Source: Aestuariivirga litoralis
Lineage (GTDB): Bacteria; Pseudomonadota; Alphaproteobacteria; Rhizobiales; Aestuariivirgaceae
Assembly (NCBI RefSeq): GCF_015714715.1
Contig: NZ_WAHS01000002.1
Location: forward strand, 682,001 to 746,000
DNA length: 64,000 nucleotides
Direction of reading: 5' to 3'
The position numbers were made by a program, and so were the translations under genes. The number at the start of each line of letters is the position of its first letter. Position 1 is the first letter of the stretch. The notes under the pieces are model-generated. The model was given only the letters and a program-made list of their open reading frames with translations, was not told where the DNA came from and did not search any database. This document shows, piece after piece, positions 18,356-26,824 of this stretch.

Positions 18356-18907
18356 TCAGTCCTTGATGTATTTCGCCATGAACGGCGCATTCGCAAGCGC
18401 AAAAACCAGCGTGCAGATCAACAGGCCGAAAGCCTTGAAGGCCACCCACACTTCAGTGCTGAAGAAATTCCATATGACGATATTGACGATGCCCATCGCC
18501 GCGAAGAAGACAGCCCAGCGGATGGTCAGTGTGCGCCATGCATCATCCGGCATCTCAATCGCCGAACCCATCATGTCTTTCAAGAAGATGCGCTTGAAGT
18601 AAAGCCCGGCCAGCAGGATGAAAGCGAAGAAGCCTTCAATCAGCGTCACCTTCAGTTTCAGATACCACGGGTCCTGCAGATAAAGCGTGATGGCGCCGAA
18701 CAGGCCCACAAACACCGCACCCACCAAAGCAAACTTGTTGATCTTGCGCGTCAGGTAATAGCTGATCGCCAGCGACACGAAGGTTGCAGCCATCAGCACA
18801 GCCGTGGCCCACAGCAGCCCGAGTTGCCAATTGGCCACAAAGAAGGCCAGCAGTGGCCCAAGGTCCAGCGCCAGTTTCTGGCCCTGTGAGATTTTTACAT
18901 CAGTCAT
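18356..18907 (-). CDS. yciB: Inner membrane septation protein IspZ/YciB family
   Basis: A 183-residue membrane protein of the intracellular septation A family. It starts with a basic/polar lead, then LALDLGPLLAFFVANWQLGL, and has about five hydrophobic helices. The family hallmarks TLYLQDPWYLKLKVTLIEG in part and RWAVFFAAMGIVNIVIWN are seen. It takes part in cell-envelope synthesis and septation. It starts within the ftsY stop (4-nt overlap) and is the last gene of dapF-mtaB-ftsY-yciB. Confidence 0.93.
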   Translation of the reverse strand: MTDVKISQGQKLALDLGPLLAFFVANWQLGLLWATAVLMAATFVSLAISYYLTRKINKFALVGAVFVGLFGAITLYLQDPWYLKLKVTLIEGFFAFILLAGLYFKRIFLKDMMGSAIEMPDDAWRTLTIRWAVFFAAMGIVNIVIWNFFSTEVWVAFKAFGLLICTLVFALANAPFMAKYIKD

Positions 18908-20307
18908 TTTTCGTCCAATCCGGCAATCGCCCGCGCAAAACCCTCGGCATCGAAGGGTTGCAGATCGTCGATCTGCTCGCCCACGCCCACGGCATGAATG
19001 GGAAGTTTGAATTTCTCGGCAATGGCAACGAGGATGCCGCCGCGCGCCGTGCCATCAAGCTTGGTCATGATCAGGCCCGTCACGCCGGCCACCTTGGTGA
19101 ACACTTCGGCCTGGGCCAAGGCGTTCTGCCCAGTCGTCGCATCCAGCACGAGCAACACCGCATGCGGTGCGCCCGCATCGAGCTTCTTGATGACGCGCAC
19201 CAGCTTGTCCAGCTCATCCATCAGATGCGCCTTGTTCTGCAGGCGGCCGGCGGTGTCGATGAACAGAATATCGGTCTTCGAATCCTGCGCCTGCTTCAGT
19301 GCATCAAAAGCCAGGCCCGCCGCATCAGCCCCGGTCGGGCGCGAGATAGTCTCAGCACCGATGCGCTGGCCCCAAACGGTGAGTTGCTCAATGGCTGCAG
19401 CGCGGAATGTATCACCGGCGGCAAACATCACCTTGAATCCTTCCGCCGCTGCGATTGACCCCAGCTTGCCGATCGTGGTGGTCTTGCCCGAGCCATTCAC
19501 CCCGACGACCATGATGACGAATGGCTTCTCCGCCCCGAAATTGAACGGCACTTCAACGGGCTTCAAAACCTTGGCCACTTCGGAGGCGAGAATCTGCTTC
19601 ACTTCTTCCGGATCAACTTCCTTGTCATAGCGACCATCTGAAACCCGCGCGATGATGCGCTCGGCGACAGCAAGGCCCAGATCGGCTTGAATGAGCGTGT
19701 CTTCCAGATCCTGCAGCGTTTCCTTGTCGAGCTTCCGCTTGGTGAAGATCGCAGTGATGGAACCGGAAATCCCCTTGGAGGATTTCGACAGGCCATCCTT
19801 GAGGCGCGAGAACCAGCCACTGCGCTGCGGCGCTTCCACAACGGCAGGCACAGGTGCGGGAGGCGGAGGTGGTGGTGGCTCAACGATAACCGGCGCAATT
19901 TCAACAATCGGCTCTTCAACAACAGGCTCTGGCGCAAGTTGAGGCTTCTTGGCTTTTGCTACCGGCTTTTCCGGCTCAGCCTTCTTCGTCCTGGGCGCAG
20001 GTTTTTCAGGCTCCGCCTTCTTGGCAGGAGCCTTTTTTGCTTCTTCTTTTTCCGGCTCGGCCTTTTTCGGTGAAGACGTTTTCTTCGGCGGCGGCTCCTT
20101 TTTTGCAGGAGGCTCTTTCTTGGAGGGTGCCTTCGGTTTGGCCGGAGCCTTCTCCCTTACTTCGGGTTCAGCAGGCGCCGGTTCAGGCGCAACAATTACT
20201 TCCACTTCAGGTTCGGGCGCGGGCAGCGCGGCTTGTTCTGCCGGCGGCGGAGCTTCATCCGGCTTGCCGGTGATCCGGTTGAACAGTTTCTTGAAGAAGC
20301 CGGCCAT
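18904..20307 (-). CDS. ftsY: Signal recognition particle receptor FtsY
   Basis: The membrane-associated GTPase that receives SRP-ribosome complexes. The C-terminal NG domain has GVNGSGKTTTIGKLG (P-loop), DTFRAAAIEQL, DTAGRLQNKAHLMDEL, TKLDGTARGG and VGVGEQIDDLQPFDAEGFA. The first ~160 residues are a low-complexity A-domain of lysine, proline, alanine and glutamate repeats (KKEPPAKKEPPPKK and similar), longer than in many relatives and probably used for lipid contact. Total length is 467. Its start overlaps the mtaB stop by 1 nt. Ffh, its partner, is encoded at 45.9-47.4 kb. Confidence 0.97.
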   Translation of the reverse strand: MAGFFKKLFNRITGKPDEAPPPAEQAALPAPEPEVEVIVAPEPAPAEPEVREKAPAKPKAPSKKEPPAKKEPPPKKTSSPKKAEPEKEEAKKAPAKKAEPEKPAPRTKKAEPEKPVAKAKKPQLAPEPVVEEPIVEIAPVIVEPPPPPPPAPVPAVVEAPQRSGWFSRLKDGLSKSSKGISGSITAIFTKRKLDKETLQDLEDTLIQADLGLAVAERIIARVSDGRYDKEVDPEEVKQILASEVAKVLKPVEVPFNFGAEKPFVIMVVGVNGSGKTTTIGKLGSIAAAEGFKVMFAAGDTFRAAAIEQLTVWGQRIGAETISRPTGADAAGLAFDALKQAQDSKTDILFIDTAGRLQNKAHLMDELDKLVRVIKKLDAGAPHAVLLVLDATTGQNALAQAEVFTKVAGVTGLIMTKLDGTARGGILVAIAEKFKLPIHAVGVGEQIDDLQPFDAEGFARAIAGLDEK

Positions 20308-21551
20308 TACATCCCCACCATCAGATGGGACGCCGAGACGGAAACCACCTTGGCCTTGATCACCGCACCCGGCACCATGGCGGTTTCAAACTTCGCCAAT
20401 GCAAAATGGGGCGTGCGGCCGATCGATGGCGTTTCCACCAGAATGTCGCGCGTGGCACCCACTTCAGCGGCGAGAAAAGCCTGCAGCCGCGCTTCACCCT
20501 TGGCGCGCAGCAAGGCGGCGCGACGCTTTACGATCTCGCGGTCCACGGGCGGCATCTTGGCCGCTGGCGTGCCGGGCCGTGGCGAATAAGGGAACACATG
20601 CAGGAAGGTCAGCGCGCATTCATCCACGATGCGAAGCGAGTTTTCGAACATCTCGTCCGTCTCGGTTGGGAAACCGGCAATAATGTCCGCCCCGAACACC
20701 ATATCGCTGCGCTTCGAACGCAAGTCTTCGCAGAACGCAATCGTATGCTCGCGGTTATGGCGGCGCTTCATGCGCTTCAAAATCATGTTGTCGCCGCTCT
20801 GCAGCGAAAGATGCAGATGCGGCATGATCCGTGCCTCGCCTGCGATCACTTCAATCAGTTCTTCATCCGCTTCGATGGAATCAATCGACGACAAGCGCAG
20901 GCGTTTCAACTCAGGAACTTGGCGCAACATCGTTGAAAGCAACCGCCCCAGCTTCGGCGCACCTTCAAGGTCAGCACCCCAGCTCGTCAGGTCCACGCCG
21001 GACAGCACAATCTCATTGTGACCTTCCGCCGCCAACCTGCGCACCTGCTCAACCGCATCGGCAATCGGCACCGAGCGTGAATTGCCGCGGCCGAACGGAA
21101 TGATGCAGAAGGTGCAGCGATGGTCGCAGCCATTTTGCACCTGAACAAAAGCGCGCGTGCGCCCGGTCAACCGGTCAATCACCGGTGGCCGCGTTTCCTT
21201 CACCTGCATGATGTCGGATACATCAACGCGTGGGCGGTTGGTGGCAGGCAGCCAGGCCGAGGCCTGCAGCTTTTCTTCATTGCCCAGAATGCGCGTTACT
21301 TCCGGCATAGCGGCGAAAGTTTCCGCTTCCGTCTGCGCCGCACAGCCCGTCACGATGATCTGCGCGCCGGGATTTTCCTTGGCGGCCTTGCGGATCGCCT
21401 GCCGTGCCTGCCGCGTCGCTTCCGCCGTCACCGCGCAGGTATTGAAAATGATCACGTCTTTCAGGCCGGCCTTTTCGGCATGGCCGCGCATGATCTCGCT
21501 CTCAAATGTGTTGAGGCGGCAGCCGAACGTGTGGAGCTGGGCTTCCTTCAC
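20307..21551 (-). CDS. mtaB: tRNA t6A37 methylthiotransferase MtaB
   Basis: A radical SAM enzyme that converts t6A37 to ms2t6A37 in tRNAs reading ANN codons. The N-terminal UPF0004 domain carries three cluster cysteines (TFGCRLN, FNTCAVT, VTGCAAQ). The radical SAM CxxxCxxC is CDHRCTFCIIPFGRG. Family stretches SGVDLTSWGADL and HLSLQSGDNMILKRMKRRHN are present. The TRAM-like C-terminus is short. It lies in a tight unit with dapF upstream (4-nt overlap) and ftsY downstream. Confidence 0.94.
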   Translation of the reverse strand: MKEAQLHTFGCRLNTFESEIMRGHAEKAGLKDVIIFNTCAVTAEATRQARQAIRKAAKENPGAQIIVTGCAAQTEAETFAAMPEVTRILGNEEKLQASAWLPATNRPRVDVSDIMQVKETRPPVIDRLTGRTRAFVQVQNGCDHRCTFCIIPFGRGNSRSVPIADAVEQVRRLAAEGHNEIVLSGVDLTSWGADLEGAPKLGRLLSTMLRQVPELKRLRLSSIDSIEADEELIEVIAGEARIMPHLHLSLQSGDNMILKRMKRRHNREHTIAFCEDLRSKRSDMVFGADIIAGFPTETDEMFENSLRIVDECALTFLHVFPYSPRPGTPAAKMPPVDREIVKRRAALLRAKGEARLQAFLAAEVGATRDILVETPSIGRTPHFALAKFETAMVPGAVIKAKVVSVSASHLMVGM

Positions 21552-22390
21552 AACAGCCCTTCCGGCAGCGTGCCTTCAAAATCCAGCGCCGCCGGCCCCG
21601 TCATCAGGATGTGGCCGTTGTCTTCATTCACGGCCATCAACAGATCACCGCCCGGCAAGGTGATCTTGCACTTCGCATCGATGATCTTGATCCGGTGCCC
21701 CGCCGCCATCGTGGCACACGCCGCCGTACCGCAAGCCTGCGTGAGGCCCGCACCACGCTCCCACACTTTCAGGAGAACATGATCGCGCGCCACCACTTTT
21801 GCCAGCGAGATATTGGCGCGCTCGGGGAACATCGGATGATTTTCAATCATCGGGCCGACCTTGGCGAAATCCACCACGTCGAGATCATCCACCCAGAAGA
21901 TGCAATGCGGATTGCCCACATTCACCACTGACGGCGAATGCAGCAGTGGCTTGTCGATTGGGCCAATCTGCAATTCGATATGGCGCGTATCAGGGAACGC
22001 TTCAGAAAGCGGAATATCCTTCCAGCCAAATTTCGGCTTACCCTGATCAATGGTGACCAGATGCGTGCCGGCCTTTTTCGCCGTCAGCATGCCACCCTTG
22101 GTTTCGATAGTGGCAATCTCAGCTTGCTTCTCGTCGAACACCAAGTCAGCGATGCAGCGCGAGGCATTGCCGCAACTCGGCACTTCACCACCTTCGGCAT
22201 TCCAGATGCGCATCCGCACATCGGCCACGGGCGAACGCTCCAGCACGATTAACTGGTCGCAACCAATGCCAGTCTTGCGGTCAGCGATGGCGCGCGCCTG
22301 TGCTTCCGAAATGGCAAGCGGCTTCGCCCGCGCATCAAGCACGACAAAATCATTGCCGAGACCGTTCATTTTCCGGAAAGGGAGGCTCAT
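21548..22390 (-). CDS. dapF: Diaminopimelate epimerase
   Basis: Interconverts LL- and meso-diaminopimelate, for lysine and peptidoglycan. The two active-site cysteines are in PSCGNASRC and TQACGTAACAT. The N-terminus KMNGLGNDFVVLDAR is typical. It has 280 residues. It is the first gene of the dapF-mtaB-ftsY-yciB unit; lysA, which acts later in the pathway, is at 52.8 kb. Confidence 0.97.
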   Translation of the reverse strand: MSLPFRKMNGLGNDFVVLDARAKPLAISEAQARAIADRKTGIGCDQLIVLERSPVADVRMRIWNAEGGEVPSCGNASRCIADLVFDEKQAEIATIETKGGMLTAKKAGTHLVTIDQGKPKFGWKDIPLSEAFPDTRHIELQIGPIDKPLLHSPSVVNVGNPHCIFWVDDLDVVDFAKVGPMIENHPMFPERANISLAKVVARDHVLLKVWERGAGLTQACGTAACATMAAGHRIKIIDAKCKITLPGGDLLMAVNEDNGHILMTGPAALDFEGTLPEGLL

Positions 22391-22429
22391 ATGCGGCCTT
22401 ATATGGGAGTTTAGGGGTGGAAAGCTAGA

Positions 22430-23308
22430 TCAGCGCGTCGGCACCGGGGTTTCGCCGGAATAGTCGTAGAATCCACGTTTCACCTTGCGGCCCAGCCAGC
22501 CGGCCTCGACATATTTGACCAGCAGCGGGCACGGCCGGTATTTCGAATCCGACAAGCCCTCATGCAACACCTGCATGATCGAGAGGCACGTATCCAGCCC
22601 GATGAAATCGGCCAGCTCCAAGGGTCCCATCGGGTGATGCGCACCCAGCTTCATCGCCTTGTCGATGGCCTCAACACTGCCCACGCCCTCATACAGCGTG
22701 TAGATCGCTTCATTGATCATCGGCAGCAGAATGCGGTTGACGATGAAGGCCGGGAAATCTTCCGACACGGCAATCGTCTTGCCCAGCGAGCCCACAAATT
22801 CATTCACCTGCTGGAACACCGCCTCATTAGTGGCAATGCCGCGGATCAGTTCGACCAGTTCCATCATCGGCACCGGATTCATGAAATGTATGCCCATGAA
22901 TTTTTCCGGCCTACCAGTGGAGGCTGCGAGCCGCGTAATCGAAAGCGAAGATGTGTTGGTGCCGATGATGCAATCCGGTTTCAGATGTGCCGCGACATTT
23001 TCCAGAATCTGCTTCTTCACAGCTTCCTTCTCGGTAGCCGCCTCGATCACCAGATCGCAATCCTTGAAGGCTGCCAGATCGGGCGCCGACTTGATCTTGC
23101 CGAGTGCTGCAACCTTCTGCTCTTCGGTGGCCTTGCCGGATTTGATGCGGCGGTCAAAATTCATGGCGACACTTTTGATGCCGGCATGCACGCGCTCGGC
23201 CGTTTGGTCGTTCAGCAGCACATCATAGCCCGACGAGGCGCAGACCTGCGCGATGCCAGCGCCCATTTGCCCGGCACCGATCACGCCGACTTTTACGATT
23301 TTTGTCAT
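22430..23308 (-). CDS. 3-hydroxybutyryl-CoA dehydrogenase
   Basis: An NAD(P)-dependent L-3-hydroxyacyl-CoA dehydrogenase, 292 residues. The Rossmann motif is VGVIGAGQMGAGIAQVCA. The catalytic histidine/glutamate region is GIHFMNPVPMMELVELIRG with the upstream EAATE. The C-terminal domain has VNRILLPMINEAIYTLYEGV and KLGAHHPMGPLELADFIGLD. It likely works in butyrate/short fatty-acid oxidation or acetoacetyl-CoA reduction. It lies downstream of etfBA on the same strand, with a DUF3224 gene between. Often named hbdA. Confidence 0.95.
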   Translation of the reverse strand: MTKIVKVGVIGAGQMGAGIAQVCASSGYDVLLNDQTAERVHAGIKSVAMNFDRRIKSGKATEEQKVAALGKIKSAPDLAAFKDCDLVIEAATEKEAVKKQILENVAAHLKPDCIIGTNTSSLSITRLAASTGRPEKFMGIHFMNPVPMMELVELIRGIATNEAVFQQVNEFVGSLGKTIAVSEDFPAFIVNRILLPMINEAIYTLYEGVGSVEAIDKAMKLGAHHPMGPLELADFIGLDTCLSIMQVLHEGLSDSKYRPCPLLVKYVEAGWLGRKVKRGFYDYSGETPVPTR

Positions 23309-23384
23309 GGGCGGCGAAACTATGCCCTTGAGGTGCGCAACTCAAGCCCATTTCGCAGGCGCAAAATGACACAGTTAATGGGGT

Positions 23385-23789
23385 TCAGACGCCCTCTGCT
23401 TCGAAGAACACCCGGTGCGTGCCATCTGCATCAATTACGATGCTGCCTGAACCGTTGATCCCGGCCAGAGCACCCGTCCCACTTCCCGGAACGATGTTGA
23501 AATTTTCGCCCGAGCGGTCCTTGCCGCTGGTCGTCGCTGCGTGCCAGAAATTGAACGCACCCTTCTTCCCAGACAGCGCGCCCTCGAAACTTTCCATCGC
23601 AATATAAGTGCCACCCTTGGCGGGATCATACGCGGCGACAAAGATGGTCGATGACCGGCCTTCGATCTCGCCCTCATAAGTCTTGTCGAAAGTGGTCACA
23701 CCGACTGGCAACGCGGTCGTCACTTCGGGCATGGGCTTGAGATCCCTGGGCTTGAAATTCTGAACTTTGAACGTGCCGGAATAGCGCAT
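23385..23789 (-). CDS. DUF3224 domain protein
   Basis: A 134-residue soluble beta-rich protein of the DUF3224 family. It shows the alternating pattern KTYEGEIEGRSSTIFVAAY, then GTYIAMESFEGALSGKKGAF, FNFWHAATTSG, FNIVPGSGTGALAGINGSG and DGTHRVFFEAEG. Function is unknown. Relatives have an allene-oxide-cyclase-like barrel. It follows the etfBA terminator and precedes the hydroxybutyryl-CoA dehydrogenase. Confidence 0.82.
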   Translation of the reverse strand: MRYSGTFKVQNFKPRDLKPMPEVTTALPVGVTTFDKTYEGEIEGRSSTIFVAAYDPAKGGTYIAMESFEGALSGKKGAFNFWHAATTSGKDRSGENFNIVPGSGTGALAGINGSGSIVIDADGTHRVFFEAEGV

Positions 23790-23800
23790 GGGGTGACCTC

Positions 23801-23833
23801 AAAAAGAAAGGGCGAAGCTATTCCGCTCCGCCC
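23801..23833 (-). terminator. Terminator of etfBA
   Basis: On the minus strand GGGCGGAGC, a 6-nt loop and GCTTCGCCC (one G-T pair) are followed by TTTCTTTTT. It starts about 26 nt after the etfA stop. Confidence 0.8.
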
Positions 23834-23858
23834 CTTGCAGCAAGTCTGTATCTAAAAC

Positions 23859-24785
23859 TCAGAGAGCCTTTTCAAGTTCCGGCACCGCAGTGAACAGATC
23901 GGCCACCAGGCCATAATCCGCCACCTGGAAGATCGGCGCCTCGTCATCCTTGTTGATGGCGACGATGGTTTTGGAATCCTTCATGCCGGCGAGATGCTGG
24001 ATCGCACCCGAGATACCCACAGCGATGTAAAGATCGGGCGCAACTACCTTGCCGGTCTGGCCGACCTGATAGTCATTCGGCACATAACCCGCATCGACAG
24101 CAGCGCGCGAGGCGCCGACGGCGGCGTTGAGCTTCTTGGCGACAGCTTCAAGCATCTTGAAGTTCTCGCCCGACTGCATGCCACGCCCACCCGATACGAT
24201 GATCTTGGCCGAGGTCAGCTCAGGACGATCCGACTGCGTGAGGTTTTCCGAAACGTAAGACGAAAGCCCCGGATTGGCCGCAGCAGCGACTTTCTCAATC
24301 GCAGCAGAACCACCCTCGGCAGCAGCCGGGAACGACGCGGTGCGCACGGTGATGACCTTCTTCGCATCGGTGCTCTGCACGGTCTGCACGGCATTGCCAG
24401 CATAGATCAGGCGCACGAAAGTGTCGGGCGAGACCACGTCAGAAATATCCGAAACCTGCATCACGTCAAGCAAAGCGGCAGCGCGCGGCATGAAATTCTT
24501 GCCGTTGCCAGTAGCGGGCGCAACGATGTGATCATAAGCGCCAGCCAGCGCCACAATATTGGCAGCCATGGCTTCCGCCAGCGGGCGCTCCAGATCAGGC
24601 GTATCGATGTGAAGAACCTTCTTCACCCCAGCCAGCTTTGCAGCGGCAGCAGCGGCAGCATCAGCCTTGTGGCCAGCCACCAGCACATGCACGTCGCCGC
24701 CCATCTTGGCAGCAGCACTCAGCGCCTTGTGGGTTGCGTCCTTGAGGGTCGCATTGTCATGTTCAGCAATGAGAAGAACAGCCAT
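23859..24785 (-). CDS. etfA: Electron transfer flavoprotein alpha subunit
   Basis: The FAD-binding subunit of the ETF heterodimer, which carries electrons from acyl-CoA dehydrogenases and dimethylglycine/sarcosine dehydrogenases to ETF-quinone oxidoreductase. The C-terminal FAD domain shows [52 protein letters not shown] and [19 protein letters not shown]. It has 308 residues. Its start overlaps the etfB stop by 1 nt. Confidence 0.97.
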   Translation of the reverse strand: MAVLLIAEHDNATLKDATHKALSAAAKMGGDVHVLVAGHKADAAAAAAAKLAGVKKVLHIDTPDLERPLAEAMAANIVALAGAYDHIVAPATGNGKNFMPRAAALLDVMQVSDISDVVSPDTFVRLIYAGNAVQTVQSTDAKKVITVRTASFPAAAEGGSAAIEKVAAAANPGLSSYVSENLTQSDRPELTSAKIIVSGGRGMQSGENFKMLEAVAKKLNAAVGASRAAVDAGYVPNDYQVGQTGKVVAPDLYIAVGISGAIQHLAGMKDSKTIVAINKDDEAPIFQVADYGLVADLFTAVPELEKAL

Positions 24786-25531
24786 CAGATTGCTCCTGCT
24801 TCTTTGAGTTTCGAAACGAGTTCAGCGACCGATTTCACCTTCACGCCAGAAGCGCGCTTTGGCGGGTCTTCGGTCTTCACCACCTTCAGGCGGGGCTTCA
24901 CGTCAGCGCCGTAATCCGCCGGGGTCTTTTCATCGAGCGGCTTTTTCTTGGCCTTCATGATGTTCGGCAGCGAAGCATAGCGCGGCTGGTTCAGGCGCAA
25001 ATCCGTCGTCACGATCAGCGGCGTCTTTACTTTCAGCGTCTGCAAGCCACCATCGATTTCGCGGGTGATCGTGGCATCGCCGGAACCGAGTTCGATCTTC
25101 GAGCAGAAAGCCGCCTGCGGCCAGCCCAGCAGCGCAGCCAGCATCTGGCCTGTCTGGTTGCAGTCGTCATCGATGGCCTGCTTGCCGGTGATTACGATTT
25201 CCGGCTTCTCGGCCTCGACAACGCCCTTGAGAATCTTGGCCACGCCCAGCGGCTCGACATATTCGTCATGCTTCACAAGGATGGCACGGTCAGCACCCAT
25301 GGCGAGTGCCGTGCGCAGGGTTTCCTGCGTCTGGGCCGGGCCGATGGAAACCACCACCACTTCCGTGGCCTTGCCAGCTTCCTTCAGGCGGATCGCCTCT
25401 TCGACGCCGATTTCATCGAACGGGTTCATCGACATTTTGACATTGGCCAGCTCGACACCCGAACCATCCGCCTTCACACGAATTTTGACGTTGTAATCAA
25501 CGACGCGCTTGACCGCGACCAGAACCTTCAT
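24785..25531 (-). CDS. etfB: Electron transfer flavoprotein beta subunit
   Basis: The AMP-binding partner of EtfA, 248 residues. It starts [20 protein letters not shown] and has [30 protein letters not shown] and the recognition-loop region [17 protein letters not shown]. It is the first gene of etfBA. Confidence 0.97.
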   Translation of the reverse strand: MKVLVAVKRVVDYNVKIRVKADGSGVELANVKMSMNPFDEIGVEEAIRLKEAGKATEVVVVSIGPAQTQETLRTALAMGADRAILVKHDEYVEPLGVAKILKGVVEAEKPEIVITGKQAIDDDCNQTGQMLAALLGWPQAAFCSKIELGSGDATITREIDGGLQTLKVKTPLIVTTDLRLNQPRYASLPNIMKAKKKPLDEKTPADYGADVKPRLKVVKTEDPPKRASGVKVKSVAELVSKLKEAGAI

Positions 25532-25621
25532 TGAACAGTCCTCTGTTGGAATTTGACGGCTTCTAGGGCTTGTGCACCTGCGAAGTCAAATGCCAGTGCG
25601 GCATGGAGCGGCCTGATTCCG

Positions 25622-26227
25622 TCAACCGCCGATCAACAGTTTCACCGCCAGCCAGAACATGATGGCCGCAATGGCAAAATCAATGCCCCGCCAGACAGAA
25701 GGCTGGGAAAGCGGTTGACGTAAGGCCTTTGCCCCATAGCCGATGGCGAAGAACCAGATGAACGACGCCAGCGAGGCGCCCAGCGCAAACGGCGCCTGCT
25801 CACCCGCAGGCCGCGCATTGGCAATGGAACCCGCCAGTACCACGGTATCAAGATAGACATGCGGATTGAGCCAGGTGAAGGCAGCGCAAAGCGCCAAAGC
25901 CGAAGCCAGGCTGCGCACTTTTTCAGGGCTTTCTTCCAGGGCATGGGGATGCAACGCCCGCAGGAGCGCCTTGATACCATACCACAGCAGGAACAGTGCA
26001 CCGCCATAACGCATCACCGTCAGCAATTGCGGCAGCAAAGCCAGCAACGTGCCCAGCCCAAAAGTGCCGCCCCAGATCAGGATGGCATCAGACACCGAGC
26101 AAAGCAGGCACATCCAGAACACATAGGAATTGAGGATGCCCTGCCGGATCACAAAGGCATTCTGCGGCCCAATCGCCACAATGAGCCCGCCGCCCAGGGC
26201 GAGGCCTGCCAGGAAAGCTTGGAGCAT
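25622..26227 (-). CDS. LysE/ArgO family amino-acid exporter
   Basis: A 201-residue membrane protein of the LysE superfamily. It begins LGGGLIVAIGPQNAFVIRQG, the family signature, and has a central loop FTWLNPHVYLDTVVLAGSIA and about six helices. ArgO/LysE members export arginine or lysine. The specific substrate is not determined from sequence. It follows the adenosyltransferase gene with no gap. Confidence 0.9.
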   Translation of the reverse strand: MLQAFLAGLALGGGLIVAIGPQNAFVIRQGILNSYVFWMCLLCSVSDAILIWGGTFGLGTLLALLPQLLTVMRYGGALFLLWYGIKALLRALHPHALEESPEKVRSLASALALCAAFTWLNPHVYLDTVVLAGSIANARPAGEQAPFALGASLASFIWFFAIGYGAKALRQPLSQPSVWRGIDFAIAAIMFWLAVKLLIGG

Positions 26228-26815
26228 CTAGCGCGTCTTCCCCGGCACCCAAAGCACATCGCCGTTGCCGGCCTTGGCATTCACCCAGCGGGAGGCGACG
26301 AAGAAGAAATCCGAAAGCCGGTTGATATAGGCAATGGCGCCCTCGCTCACCGGCTCATTGTCCTGCGCAGCAAGCTCAACGATCAAGCGTTCAGCTCGGC
26401 GACACACCGTGCGGCACATATGCAATTGCGCCGCTGCCGCATGGCCAGCAGGCAGCACAAACGACCGCAGCGGAGAAAGATCGGCATTCAGCTCATCGAT
26501 CTCTTTTTCCAGCCGCTCATATTGCTTGGGCAGGATGCGCAACGGCTCATAATCCAGCTTCTCGCCCCGGTCCGGCACGCAGAGATCAGCGCCCAGATCG
26601 AACAATTCGTTCTGGATGCGCATCAGCATCAGATCGAGCTTCATCAGATCATCGCGGGTGGTCGAAAGCCGCGCCACGCCGACACAGGCATTGGTTTCAT
26701 CGACGGTGCCGTAAGCGGCGATGCGCAGCGAGGCCTTGGACACGCGCTCGCCTGAGCCTAAAGCCGTCTCGCCCTTGTCGCCGGTGCGGGTATAAATGCG
26801 ATTGAGAACAACCAT
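26228..26815 (-). CDS. Cob(I)alamin adenosyltransferase, PduO type
   Basis: Makes adenosylcobalamin from cob(I)alamin and ATP. It has 195 residues. The N-terminal ATP site RIYTRTGDKGETALGSGERV and the helix-bundle motif MCRTVCRRAERLIVELA, followed by YINRLSDFFFVASRW, are diagnostic. It lies in a minus-strand run with the YbbAP-type genes upstream and the LysE exporter downstream. Confidence 0.95.
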   Translation of the reverse strand: MVVLNRIYTRTGDKGETALGSGERVSKASLRIAAYGTVDETNACVGVARLSTTRDDLMKLDLMLMRIQNELFDLGADLCVPDRGEKLDYEPLRILPKQYERLEKEIDELNADLSPLRSFVLPAGHAAAAQLHMCRTVCRRAERLIVELAAQDNEPVSEGAIAYINRLSDFFFVASRWVNAKAGNGDVLWVPGKTR

Positions 26816-26824
26816 GAACCGCTT